Shown here: piece after piece, positions 9,444-17,029 of the stretch
How the letters are laid out: each line of letters begins with the position of its first letter
Numbering within the stretch: position 1 is the stretch's first letter
NCBI GenBank assembly: GCA_036160575.1
Contig: JAYYDT010000061.1
Coordinates: forward strand, 1-17,429
DNA length: 17,429 nucleotides
Origin: TMED26 sp002694075
GTDB lineage: Bacteria; Pseudomonadota; Alphaproteobacteria; Thalassobaculales; Thalassobaculaceae
Direction of reading: 5' to 3'
Position numbers and translations under genes: made by a program
The notes under the pieces: generated by a model
What the model was told of the DNA's origin: nothing
Seen by the model: only the letters and a program-made list of their open reading frames with translations
Database searches by the model: none

Positions 9444-11051
9444 ATGCCGATTATTTCCAGTCAGATCAACCCGCGCGATGCTGATTTCAAAGCTAATCAG
9501 GCGCATATGGCCGAGCTTGTCGCCGATTTGCGGGCCAAGGTCGCGCGCATTGAAGAGGGCGGTGGCGAACGGGCTCGAAACCGCCATCTCGGGCGCGGCA
9601 AATTGCTGCCGCGGGACCGCATCGAGACGCTGATCGACCGCGGCACGCCGTTTCTCGAGTTTTCCCAATTGGCCGCCTGGGACATGTACGATGATTTCAT
9701 TGCCGCCAGTGGCTTGATCACCGGCATTGGCCGCGTTTCGGGCCATGAATGCGTGATCATTTGCAATGACGCCACGGTCAAGGGCGGAACCTATTACCCG
9801 GTGACCGTCAAAAAACAACTGCGGGCGCAGGAAATCGCTCGGCAAAACAACTTACCGTGTATCTATCTGGTCGACAGCGGCGGCGCCAATCTCCCGAATC
9901 AAGACGATGTCTTCGCCGACCGCGAGCATTTTGGCCGCTCGTTCTACAATCAGGCCAATATGTCGGCCGAAGGGATCCCCCAAATCGCCGTGGTGATGGG
10001 CAGTTGCACCGCCGGCGGCGCCTATGTGCCGGCGATGTCGGACGAGGCCATTATCGTCCAGGACCAAGGCACTATTTTTCTTGGCGGCCCGCCACTGGTC
10101 AAGGCGGCGACCGGCGAAGTCGTCTCGGCCGAGGCGCTGGGCGGCGGCGATTTGCACGCGCGCACTTCCGGTGTGGTCGACCATTTGGCCCGTGACGATC
10201 ACCACGCCCTGGCTCTGGCGCGCAAAATCGTCAGCCATTTGAACCGCAGCAAGGCGCCCAATGTGGCCCTGCAAAAACCCCGCCCGCCACTTTACGATCC
10301 GGCCGAAATCCATGGCATTATTCCGCAGGATGTGCGCCAGCCCTATGACGCCCGGGAATTGATCGCCCGGCTGGTCGATGGCAGCGAGTTGGATGAGTTC
10401 AAACCGTTATACGGCGCCACCTTGGTGTGCGGGTTCGCCCATTTGCATGGGTATCCGGTCGGGATTCTCGCCAATAACGGCATTTTGTTTTCGGAATCCT
10501 CGCTTAAAGGCGCGCATTTCATTGAGCTTTGCGCGCAGCGCGGCATCCCGCTGCTGTTCCTGCAGAATATTTCCGGTTTCATGGTCGGCCAAAAATACGA
10601 GGCCGGCGGCATTGCCAAGGATGGTGCCAAATTGGTGACCGCGGTGGCGACCGCCGCGGTGCCCAAATTGACGGTCATTGTCGGTGGTAGTTTTGGCGCC
10701 GGCAATTACGGCATGTGTGGTCGCGCCTTCAGCCCGCGCATGCTGTACATGTGGCCCAACGCCCGCATTTCGGTGATGGGCGGCGAACAGGCGGCGACCG
10801 TGTTGGCGACCGTGCGCCGCGACGGTATGGAGACCCGCGGCGAAACCTGGTCGGCCGCCGACGAGGAAAGTTTCAAAGCGCCGATTCGCGCGCAATATGA
10901 AACCCAAGGTCATCCCTACTATGCCAGCGCGCGGATTTGGGACGATGGGATCATCGATCCCGCCGACACCCGCCGGGTTCTGGCGCTAAGCCTATCGGCG
11001 GCGCTTAACCGACCGGTCGAGCCGACCCGATTCGGCGTCTTCCGGATGTAG
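9444..11051 (+). CDS. mccB: 3-methylcrotonyl-CoA carboxylase beta subunit
   Basis: 535-residue carboxyltransferase subunit that transfers CO2 from biotin to 3-methylcrotonyl-CoA, forming 3-methylglutaconyl-CoA. Length and motifs match MccB: ATVKGGTYYPVTVKKQLRAQ (110-129), VDSGGANLPNQDDVFADREH (143-162), GSCTAGGAYVPAMSDE (186-201, an acyl-CoA oxyanion-hole region), FLGGPPLVKAATGE (212-225) and, in the C-terminal domain, GGSFGAGNYGMCGRAFSPR and MWPNARISVMGGEQAA. The YYPVTVKK and GANLPNQ segments favour MccB over propionyl-CoA carboxylase beta. ATG 9444 is chosen; an in-frame GTG at 9435 overlapping the upstream stop (GTGA) would add VSE and cannot be excluded. It works with the alpha subunit encoded two genes downstream, in a large cytosolic complex. 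Confidence 0.95.
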   Translation: MPIISSQINPRDADFKANQAHMAELVADLRAKVARIEEGGGERARNRHLGRGKLLPRDRIETLIDRGTPFLEFSQLAAWDMYDDFIAASGLITGIGRVSGHECVIICNDATVKGGTYYPVTVKKQLRAQEIARQNNLPCIYLVDSGGANLPNQDDVFADREHFGRSFYNQANMSAEGIPQIAVVMGSCTAGGAYVPAMSDEAIIVQDQGTIFLGGPPLVKAATGEVVSAEALGGGDLHARTSGVVDHLARDDHHALALARKIVSHLNRSKAPNVALQKPRPPLYDPAEIHGIIPQDVRQPYDARELIARLVDGSELDEFKPLYGATLVCGFAHLHGYPVGILANNGILFSESSLKGAHFIELCAQRGIPLLFLQNISGFMVGQKYEAGGIAKDGAKLVTAVATAAVPKLTVIVGGSFGAGNYGMCGRAFSPRMLYMWPNARISVMGGEQAATVLATVRRDGMETRGETWSAADEESFKAPIRAQYETQGHPYYASARIWDDGIIDPADTRRVLALSLSAALNRPVEPTRFGVFRM

Positions 11052-11059
11052 GACAGGCC

Positions 11060-12214
11060 ATGGCCAACACCCTTGATATTCCCGATTATCTGGCGGCCAT
11101 GCGCGCCCTTTGGCGGGGCGCCGGCTGGGATGATCGATTGAGTTGCCATTACGAGCGTCTGACGGCCGATTTAACGCCCCATCTTGTCGGTCAGCGGCGG
11201 ACCCTGGTGCAAGCACGCCAGCTTTACTGCCATAGCGCCGCTTACGCAATCGGCGGCAGCGGCGCCGACCGGCATGTGGCCGACGCGCTGTTCCTGGCCT
11301 TGGAGGAGCGCTTTCGCGGCGCCGACGGTCCCTGGGTTTTCGCTCTCGATGACGAGGGGGCGGTGGCCGACCCGCGCGTCGACTTTTACTTGCACGCCTT
11401 TTTGATCTTCGCTTTCGCCCATTACCACGGCGCCACCGGCGCCGGCCGGGCGATTGATCACGCTTGGTATATTTTGAGCGATCTCTTGCCCCGCCTGGCG
11501 GCGCCGAATGGCGGCTGGCACGCCACCGGCGCGCCCGACGGCGCGGCACGGCCGGGGCCGATGCTGCAAAATCCGCACATGCATCTCTTGGAGGCCTGTC
11601 TGGCTTTACACGAGGTCGCCCCCTCGGCGCTGGCGCGCGACACCGCGTTGAGCGTTATCGCGCTCTTTGAAAATCATCTATTCGACCCCGCCGCCGGTGT
11701 TTTGGCCGAGGTCTTTGACAGGCATTGGCGGCGGTCCAGGGGCGATGACGACCGCGTCGAACCAGGCCATCAGATCGAATGGGCCTGGCTGTTGGAACGG
11801 GCGGCCAGCCATTTTGGCGTCACCCGGGTGATGGCGGCGGCCGATCGGCTGGTTAACTTCGCTCTGGCCCACGGGCATGACGCTTGGCGCGGCGGGCTAT
11901 ACGACAGCGTGCGAGATGACGGCACGCCCCTTAGCGACAGCAAGCGTATTTGGCCGCAAACCGAGTTTGTGAAAACTTTCGCCTTGCGCTACGCGCGCAC
12001 CGGGGCGGCGGCGGACCGCGACTGGATGGCGCGCGGTCTTGACCTTTTGACCGAGCGTTATCTGCGTGACGGGGGCCGCTGGCGTGAGCATTTCGATGTC
12101 GATTTCGGGGTCCAAACCGTCACCGATCTGCCGGGCAGCACGCCTTATCATATTCAGACCGCCTTAAGTGAAGTGTTGAGGACGGCGCATTTGCGTCCGA
12201 CACCCCCCGCATGA
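11060..12214 (+). CDS. AGE-family sugar 2-epimerase / aldose-ketose isomerase
   Basis: 384-residue (alpha/alpha)6-barrel protein of the N-acylglucosamine 2-epimerase (AGE) superfamily, which includes mannose isomerases, YihS and cellobiose 2-epimerase. Catalytic-site residues line up with the family: Arg53 in QARQLYCHSAAY, NPHMHLLEACLAL (171-183), the general acid/base His237 in EPGHQIEWAWLL (234-245), Glu302 in IWPQTEFVKTF, and a C-terminal His364 in STPYHI. The length is usual (about 380-420). AGGA (11050-11053) precedes the ATG by 6 nt. It lies between mccB (8-nt gap) and mccA (13-nt gap), an unexpected place for a sugar enzyme. Substrate cannot be told; a free or phosphorylated mannose/glucose/fructose type is typical for the superfamily. 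Confidence 0.9.
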   Translation: MANTLDIPDYLAAMRALWRGAGWDDRLSCHYERLTADLTPHLVGQRRTLVQARQLYCHSAAYAIGGSGADRHVADALFLALEERFRGADGPWVFALDDEGAVADPRVDFYLHAFLIFAFAHYHGATGAGRAIDHAWYILSDLLPRLAAPNGGWHATGAPDGAARPGPMLQNPHMHLLEACLALHEVAPSALARDTALSVIALFENHLFDPAAGVLAEVFDRHWRRSRGDDDRVEPGHQIEWAWLLERAASHFGVTRVMAAADRLVNFALAHGHDAWRGGLYDSVRDDGTPLSDSKRIWPQTEFVKTFALRYARTGAAADRDWMARGLDLLTERYLRDGGRWREHFDVDFGVQTVTDLPGSTPYHIQTALSEVLRTAHLRPTPPA

Positions 12215-12227
12215 GGATTTCAGAGTA

Positions 12228-14240
12228 ATGTTTTCCAGCCTGTTGATTGCCAATCGCGGGGAGATCGCTTGCCGCATCGCGCGCACGGCCAAGGCCATGG
12301 GCCTGCGGGTTGTCGCCGTCTATTCCGAGGCCGACCGCGACGCCGCCCATGTCGCCATCGCCGATACCGCGCATTTGATTGGCCCGGCGCAAGCGAGCCA
12401 ATCTTATCTCAATGGTGACGCGATCATCGCCGCCGCCCAGGCCGCCGGCGCCGAGGCGATCCATCCAGGCTATGGGTTCCTCGCCGAAAACGCCGATTTC
12501 GCCGAGGCCGTGTTGGCCGCTGGCCTGGTTTGGGTCGGGCCGCCGCCGTCGGCGATCCGCGCGATGGGTTCAAAGGCCGAGGCCAAGGCCCTGATGGCCG
12601 CCGCCGGCGTGCCGCTCGTGCCGGGCTATCATGAGGCCGATCAGGACTCGGCGCGCCTCGGCGCGGCCGCCGATGAGATTGGTTATCCCGTGCTGTTAAA
12701 GGCAAGCGCCGGCGGCGGCGGCAAGGGTATGCGCGTGGTCGAAACCGCCGAGGCCCTTGAGGAGGCCATTAAATCGGCCCAGCGCGAGGCACGCGCCGGT
12801 TTTGGCGATGATCGTTTGCTGGTCGAAAAATATCTTATCCAGCCGCGCCATATCGAAATGCAGGTCTTGGCCGATAACGCCGGGCATATCGTACATCTAT
12901 GGGAGCGGGATTGTTCGCCCCAGCGGCGCCATCAAAAGGTCATCGAGGAAGCGCCGGCGCCTGATTTCAGCGCCGAGCAACGAGCCGCCATGGGCGCCGC
13001 CGCGATCGCCGCCGCCCGCGCCGTCGATTATCGCGGGGCCGGCACGGTCGAGTTCATTGTCGACCACCAAGGCGCCTTTTATTTCATGGAAATGAACACC
13101 CGTTTGCAGGTCGAGCACCCGGTGACCGAAATGATCTGCGGGCTGGATTTGGTCGCCTGGCAGCTAAAGATCGCCGCCGGTGGGGATTTGGACTTCGACC
13201 AGGCGGCGGTTCCCTTGTCCGGCCACGCCATCGAAGCGCGCCTTTACGCCGAGGATCCGGTCCGCCGCTTCCTGCCACAGACCGGCCAATTGCATCACCT
13301 CGAGCTGCCGCGGGAAAGCCGCTTGGAGACCACCACCCTGCGCGTCGATGCCGGCGTCCGTCGGGGCGACGCGGTGACCATTTATTACGACCCGATGATC
13401 GCCAAAATCATCGCTCATGGACCGGACCGTGACCACGCGCGGCGCGCTCTGGTCGCCGCCCTTGACGACACCGAGGTGGTCGGCGTGACCACCAACAGGG
13501 CGTTTCTGGCGCGCCTCCTAAGCGCGCCGGCCTTCGCGGCCGGCGCCGTCGACACCGGCTTTATCGAACGCAATCTGGACGACCTGGCGCCGCCGCCGGC
13601 ACCGGCGACGGCCGAGGAATTGGCGTTGACCACGCTTTGGCTGTGGCAGGGCGGTGGGCCGTTGCCACCGCCGGGCGATCCCTATTCGCCGTGGGCGGAC
13701 AACGCCGGCTGGCGGCTCAACATGGCCGGCCGGCTCGCCTTCACGCTGGTCAACGGGGGGACGGAATGGCGGGCCGATTTGACCGGCTTGGACGGCGCGT
13801 GGCGCTTGAGCGTTGACGCCGAGGGCGTGGCGACAGACTTCGCGGTGGGCCCGGTCGACGTCGATGGCGCGACGATTACCGCGGTCCTCGACGGCCGACG
13901 GATGAGCGCGCGGGTGATTGGCGCGGGCGAAAGCTGTTACTTGTTCCACGCCGGCCGCGAAGTGCGGATCGAGCACCGCGACCGGACCGTGGTCACCGCC
14001 GGCGATGCGGCGGTCGAGGGCCATCTGACGGCGCCCATGCCGGGCCGTATCATCGATATCGCGGTCGTCGCCGGCACGGCGGTGCGGCGCGGCGACAAAC
14101 TCCTGGTCCTGGAGGCGATGAAAATGGAACACACCATCCGCGCGCCCGCCGCCGGCACGGTCGCGGCCCTGCATGTGACGGTCGGCGAGCAAGTCGCCGA
14201 GGGTCTCGACCTGATCACTTTCGACGCCGAGGAAGGATGA
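12228..14240 (+). CDS. mccA: 3-methylcrotonyl-CoA carboxylase alpha subunit (biotin-carrying)
   Basis: 670-residue biotin carboxylase plus biotin carrier subunit. Residues 1-450 form the biotin carboxylase: FSSLLIANRGEIACRIARTA (2-21), the HPGYGFLAENADFAEA segment, the ATP-grasp glycine loop ASAGGGGKGMRVV with Lys166, KYLIQPRHIEMQVLADN, the ERDCSPQRRHQKVIEEAPAP stretch, and EMNTRLQVEHPVTE (288-301). A linker/BT region follows. The C-terminal biotinyl domain has EAMKMEH with the biotin-accepting Lys632. It consumes ATP and bicarbonate to charge biotin for MccB. Acyl-CoA carboxylase alpha subunits of propionyl- and methylcrotonyl-type look alike; pairing with ivd and mccB decides for the latter. 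AGGA (12214-12217) lies 10 nt before the ATG, overlapping the AGE gene's stop. Confidence 0.95.
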   Translation: MFSSLLIANRGEIACRIARTAKAMGLRVVAVYSEADRDAAHVAIADTAHLIGPAQASQSYLNGDAIIAAAQAAGAEAIHPGYGFLAENADFAEAVLAAGLVWVGPPPSAIRAMGSKAEAKALMAAAGVPLVPGYHEADQDSARLGAAADEIGYPVLLKASAGGGGKGMRVVETAEALEEAIKSAQREARAGFGDDRLLVEKYLIQPRHIEMQVLADNAGHIVHLWERDCSPQRRHQKVIEEAPAPDFSAEQRAAMGAAAIAAARAVDYRGAGTVEFIVDHQGAFYFMEMNTRLQVEHPVTEMICGLDLVAWQLKIAAGGDLDFDQAAVPLSGHAIEARLYAEDPVRRFLPQTGQLHHLELPRESRLETTTLRVDAGVRRGDAVTIYYDPMIAKIIAHGPDRDHARRALVAALDDTEVVGVTTNRAFLARLLSAPAFAAGAVDTGFIERNLDDLAPPPAPATAEELALTTLWLWQGGGPLPPPGDPYSPWADNAGWRLNMAGRLAFTLVNGGTEWRADLTGLDGAWRLSVDAEGVATDFAVGPVDVDGATITAVLDGRRMSARVIGAGESCYLFHAGREVRIEHRDRTVVTAGDAAVEGHLTAPMPGRIIDIAVVAGTAVRRGDKLLVLEAMKMEHTIRAPAAGTVAALHVTVGEQVAEGLDLITFDAEEG

Positions 14241-14244
14241 CCTG

Positions 14245-15654
14245 GTGAGCATTGAGGCGCGCCCGGCGGAAGGGCGGGCACCGGCGCGAATCGGGTGGCA
14301 GGATCTCTTGATTTGTGGCGCGGCCTTGGCCGCGCTCGCGTTGCCGACACCGGTGGGCGAGGCGCCCGAATTGGTGCGCGCGGTCGCCTTGGTGATTTTC
14401 GCGATCGGCTATTGGGCCACCGGGCGCATGCCCGAGCATGTTGTCGCCCTGGTCTTTTTCCTGGCCGCCATGCTGTTGTCGGTGGCCCCGCCGCAGGTGA
14501 TTTTCGCGGGTTTCGCGGCGCCGGCCTTTTGGCTGGTGGTGGGCGGGTTGATCATCGGCGGGGCGGTCGACCACACCGGTTTTGGCCAGCGCTTGGCGCG
14601 CTTCATGGTCGGCCGCGCCGCCGGCTCCTATGCCAAGATGATCGCCGCCATCCTGGTTGTCGACCTGGCCTTGGCCTTTATCATGCCGTCAACCATGGGG
14701 CGTGTCGCGCTGTTGCTGCCGATCGCCATGGCGATCGCCGGGGAGGCCGGTTTTCGGCCCGGTCAAAAGGGCTGGAACGGCATTGTCCTGGCGACGGTCT
14801 TTGGCTCCTACATGGGGCCGACGACGATTCTCACCGCCAATGTGCCGAATAATATTTTGCTCGGTGCGGCGGATAGTCTGCACGGGATCAAAATCACCTA
14901 TTTCGAGTATTTGGGCGTTCATTTCCCGATTTTAGGGCTGCTGAAAACACTGATTTTGGGCTTGGTGATCATCGTCTTTTGGGCCGACCGGCCGGGGCTC
15001 GCGCCGACCGCCAAGGAACGTCAGCCGTGGCGGCCGGTGGAGCGGCGCATCGCGATCATCTTGGCCGCCGCCCTGCTGCTGTGGATGAGCGATATATGGC
15101 ATGGTGTGGCGCCGGCGTGGATTTCATTGACCGCCGGCCTGGCCCTGATCGCGCCGGGATTGGGTGTTTTGTCGGGGCGGGAATTCGAAAGCTGCCTGAA
15201 ATTACGACCACTGATTTATGTCGCCGGTATTTTCGGGTTGGGCGCGATCGCCGCCGACACCGGTCTTGGCAATTTTTTGGCCCGTCAATTGCTGACCGCT
15301 TTTCCCCTCACGCCAGGCGCCGACGCCACCAATTTCGGATTGCTGGCCTTAGGCAACGTGGCTTTGGGGCTGATCACCGCCATGCCCAGCATTCCGGCGG
15401 TGGTGGCGCCCTTGGCCGGCGATTTGGCGGCGGCCATGGATGTGCCGGTGATCACCGTGTTGATGACCACCGTGCTGGGCTTTTCGACGGCGATTTTCCC
15501 CTACCAGGTGCCGCCCTTGCTTTTGGGCCTATATATGGGGAAGGTGCCGTTCCGGGAGGGCGTGCGGCTGGGCGCGACGCTCGCCGCGATTACCGGCCTG
15601 GTTCTGTTTCCGTTGGATTTTTTGTGGTGGCGCTGGCTGGGATATTTTGGGTGA
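14245..15654 (+). CDS. SLC13/DASS-like anion permease
   Basis: 469-residue inner-membrane protein with about 11-12 hydrophobic segments, of the SLC13 (divalent anion:sodium symporter) type or close relatives in the ion transporter superfamily. It has the internal two-repeat plan: a first hairpin/unwound region at IMPSTMGRVALLLPIAMAI (146-164) and a second at AMPSIPAVVAPLAGD (379-393). Other conserved-looking stretches are GSYMGPTTILTANVPNNILL (187-206) and FSTAIFPYQVPPLLLGLYMG. The usual Ser-Asn-Thr motifs that bind Na+ and carboxylate are replaced by PST and PSIP, so ion coupling and substrate may differ. The GTG start has GGAAGG (14231-14236) 8 nt upstream and lies 4 nt after mccA. Substrate is unknown; a carboxylate feeding this catabolic cluster is inferred from position. 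Confidence 0.85.
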   Translation: MSIEARPAEGRAPARIGWQDLLICGAALAALALPTPVGEAPELVRAVALVIFAIGYWATGRMPEHVVALVFFLAAMLLSVAPPQVIFAGFAAPAFWLVVGGLIIGGAVDHTGFGQRLARFMVGRAAGSYAKMIAAILVVDLALAFIMPSTMGRVALLLPIAMAIAGEAGFRPGQKGWNGIVLATVFGSYMGPTTILTANVPNNILLGAADSLHGIKITYFEYLGVHFPILGLLKTLILGLVIIVFWADRPGLAPTAKERQPWRPVERRIAIILAAALLLWMSDIWHGVAPAWISLTAGLALIAPGLGVLSGREFESCLKLRPLIYVAGIFGLGAIAADTGLGNFLARQLLTAFPLTPGADATNFGLLALGNVALGLITAMPSIPAVVAPLAGDLAAAMDVPVITVLMTTVLGFSTAIFPYQVPPLLLGLYMGKVPFREGVRLGATLAAITGLVLFPLDFLWWRWLGYFG

Positions 15655-16070
15655 CAGTGCATTTATTGAAACTCTGCGTCGGGGTGGAGACCTTGTCGCA
15701 ACTGGCCACTTACCAGGAGGGGCGGCGCGCCCGCGGCGTGGCTTTAACCCATACCACCCGCAACCGGCCGCGGCGCGCTGACGAGGTGCTGGCCGGCGGC
15801 TCGCTCTATTGGGTGATCAAAGGGGTCATACGCGCGCGCCAGCCGATCATCGGCTTGGACGACGTCTCCGAACAAATGGGCCGCAAGGCCTGTCAAATCG
15901 TGCTCGGTCCGGAATTGGTGCGGGTCCGCACACGGCCGTGCCGAGCGTTTCAGGGTTGGCGATATCTGGAGGCCGCGAAAGCGCCGGACGACTTGCCCGC
16001 CGGCAGCGACGACGGCGAAGACCTACCGCCGACGATGCAAAAGGAATTGCGCGCGCTCGGTCTGTTGTGA
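15651..16070 (+). CDS. DUF1489-family protein
   Basis: 139-residue protein of the DUF1489 family, small cytosolic proteins conserved in Alphaproteobacteria with no known function. Recognisable features are the N-terminus TVHLLKLCVGVETLSQLATY, the central RRADEVLAGGSLYWVIKGVI followed by RARQPIIGLDD, and the C-terminal FQGWRYLEAAKAPDDLP. GTG 15651 overlaps the permease stop (GTGA, 15651-15654) and gives the family's usual MTVHL start, so it is preferred over GTG 15657. It has no own RBS and probably relies on coupling. It is the last gene of the cluster. The family is often next to unrelated genes, so its membership of the leucine unit may be incidental. Confidence 0.88.
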   Translation: MTVHLLKLCVGVETLSQLATYQEGRRARGVALTHTTRNRPRRADEVLAGGSLYWVIKGVIRARQPIIGLDDVSEQMGRKACQIVLGPELVRVRTRPCRAFQGWRYLEAAKAPDDLPAGSDDGEDLPPTMQKELRALGLL

Positions 16071-16090
16071 GGCGGCTGGCCGACACCTGG

Positions 16091-16606
16091 CTATTGGGCC
16101 GGTACGCCGCCGCTGACCGCCGCCGGCGCCATGGTCATTGAGACGGTGGCGCCACCGGTGATGCGCTGTTCCAAGATAATAGTGGCGATGCGGTTGCCGC
16201 GCTGGAAGCTCAAGGTGGAAATAGCGGCGCGCACGGCGGTCAACGGTTGCCAGCCAAAGCGCAGCATCTCTTGTTCAAAAAACACAAACATCTGGGTCAT
16301 GGAGAACGGGGCACCATAGACCAGGCGGCCGATCCAGCCGTCGCGGGAGCCGAGGATCAAGCTACGTTCGAGGTCGAGTCGCGCATTCTGTGGCACGGGC
16401 ACGTCGTCGAATTGCTCGAACTTCGGTCGCTCGGTGGCGGCGTTTTGGTCGCCGGCGGCGACGGCGGTGGCCACCTCAGGCTGGTCGGTGACGGCGGCGG
16501 CGGCTGCGGTGTCGGGGGCGCTGGGCGTGATCTGGCAGGCCCCGAGACTGGCCGCAAGCAGCGTCGCACCGACAATGTAGCGATATCGGAAAACGGCTGT
16601 GGACAT
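16091..16606 (-). CDS. Putative lipoprotein of unknown function
   Basis: 171-residue protein with a lipoprotein signal: basic start MSTAVFRYRYIVG, a hydrophobic stretch, and lipobox LGAC with Cys24. Gln25 at the +2 position favours outer-membrane sorting. An Ala/Thr/Pro-rich linker (about 26-60) precedes a compact domain (about 65-160) containing DVPVPQNARLDLERSLILGS, GWIGRLVYGAPFSMTQMFVF and FGWQPLTAVRAAISTLSFQR. I do not recognise a named family with certainty. The start at 16606 is preferred because AAGGA lies 10 nt upstream on the minus strand and the signal peptide then begins properly; an upstream ATG at 16669 would put 21 residues before it. It is convergent with the DUF1489 gene (20-nt gap, no clear shared terminator) and divergent from the rRNA operon. 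Confidence 0.85.
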   Translation of the reverse strand: MSTAVFRYRYIVGATLLAASLGACQITPSAPDTAAAAAVTDQPEVATAVAAGDQNAATERPKFEQFDDVPVPQNARLDLERSLILGSRDGWIGRLVYGAPFSMTQMFVFFEQEMLRFGWQPLTAVRAAISTLSFQRGNRIATIILEQRITGGATVSMTMAPAAVSGGVPAQ

Positions 16607-16749
16607 GGTCGTCGGTTCCTTCTGAAGTGCGCGACTATATATGGGCAGCATACCGCCCCGGCGAGGCAATCGCGAGTCAGGAAAATTTAGCTTAAGCGGC
16701 CGGAGTTAAACACAAAAATACGAATGTCATTTTTTTGCGATTTTCTGCC

Positions 16750-16778
16750 TTGCGCTTTCAAAATCACCGAGATATACA
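16750..16778 (+). promoter_or_regulatory. Candidate rrn promoter
   Basis: TTGCGC (16750-16755) and TATACA (16773-16778) are separated by exactly 17 nt. Upstream lies an A/T-rich tract (about 16708-16746) that could serve as an UP element. Downstream the discriminator TTCGCCTCCGC is G/C-rich, as expected for a stringently controlled rRNA promoter. The distance to the 16S 5' end (about 245 nt from the predicted start near 16785) suits an rrn leader. On the minus strand, TATATA at 16636-16641 could be the -10 for the lipoprotein gene, but no good -35 accompanies it. Confidence 0.5.
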
Positions 16779-16843
16779 CTTCGCCTCCGCTGCAGAGCGC
16801 TGACACATTCCTCGATCTGAGGGCGGGTCAAAACCCTGCGGCC

Positions 16844-16870
16844 GGTCCTCGGACCACGCTCTTTGACATT
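16844..16870 (+). promoter_or_regulatory. rrn antitermination site: boxB-like hairpin and boxA
   Basis: GGTC-CTCG-GACC (16844-16855) forms a small hairpin. Two bases later comes GCTCTTTGACATT (16858-16870), close to the rRNA boxA consensus (TGCTCTTTAACAA) that binds NusB/S10. The order hairpin then boxA, about 160 nt before the 16S gene, matches rRNA leaders that load the antitermination complex. TTGACA inside boxA resembles a -35 element but is better explained this way. From here to about 17029 there is leader RNA presumably holding one arm of the RNase III processing stem, whose partner lies beyond the window. Confidence 0.6.
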
Positions 16871-17029
16871 GTGATTAATGGAAGGGATAAGCAGACGGCG
16901 GCGTCTTGGGTCTCGATGGAGAAGCCAACGATGCCCGTCACGTTTGATTATTTCTTGCCGAAATGTTCGAATTGGACGGGCTCTTATACGGGACCGAGCG
17001 GCGACTTGTTTGCCACCCGGTGCCCGAAT

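Noticed and set aside
14979..15650. Extension of the DUF1489 reading frame upstream to 14979
   Set aside because: This part overlaps the permease gene and translates to Arg/Gly-rich sequence without family similarity. The DUF1489 match begins right at GTG 15651.
16863..16891. TTGACA followed 17 nt later by GATAAG as the rrn promoter
   Set aside because: The TTGACA is part of GCTCTTTGACATT, a boxA-like element preceded by a hairpin, and a better-placed promoter lies about 110 nt upstream. It is not fully excluded without start-site mapping.
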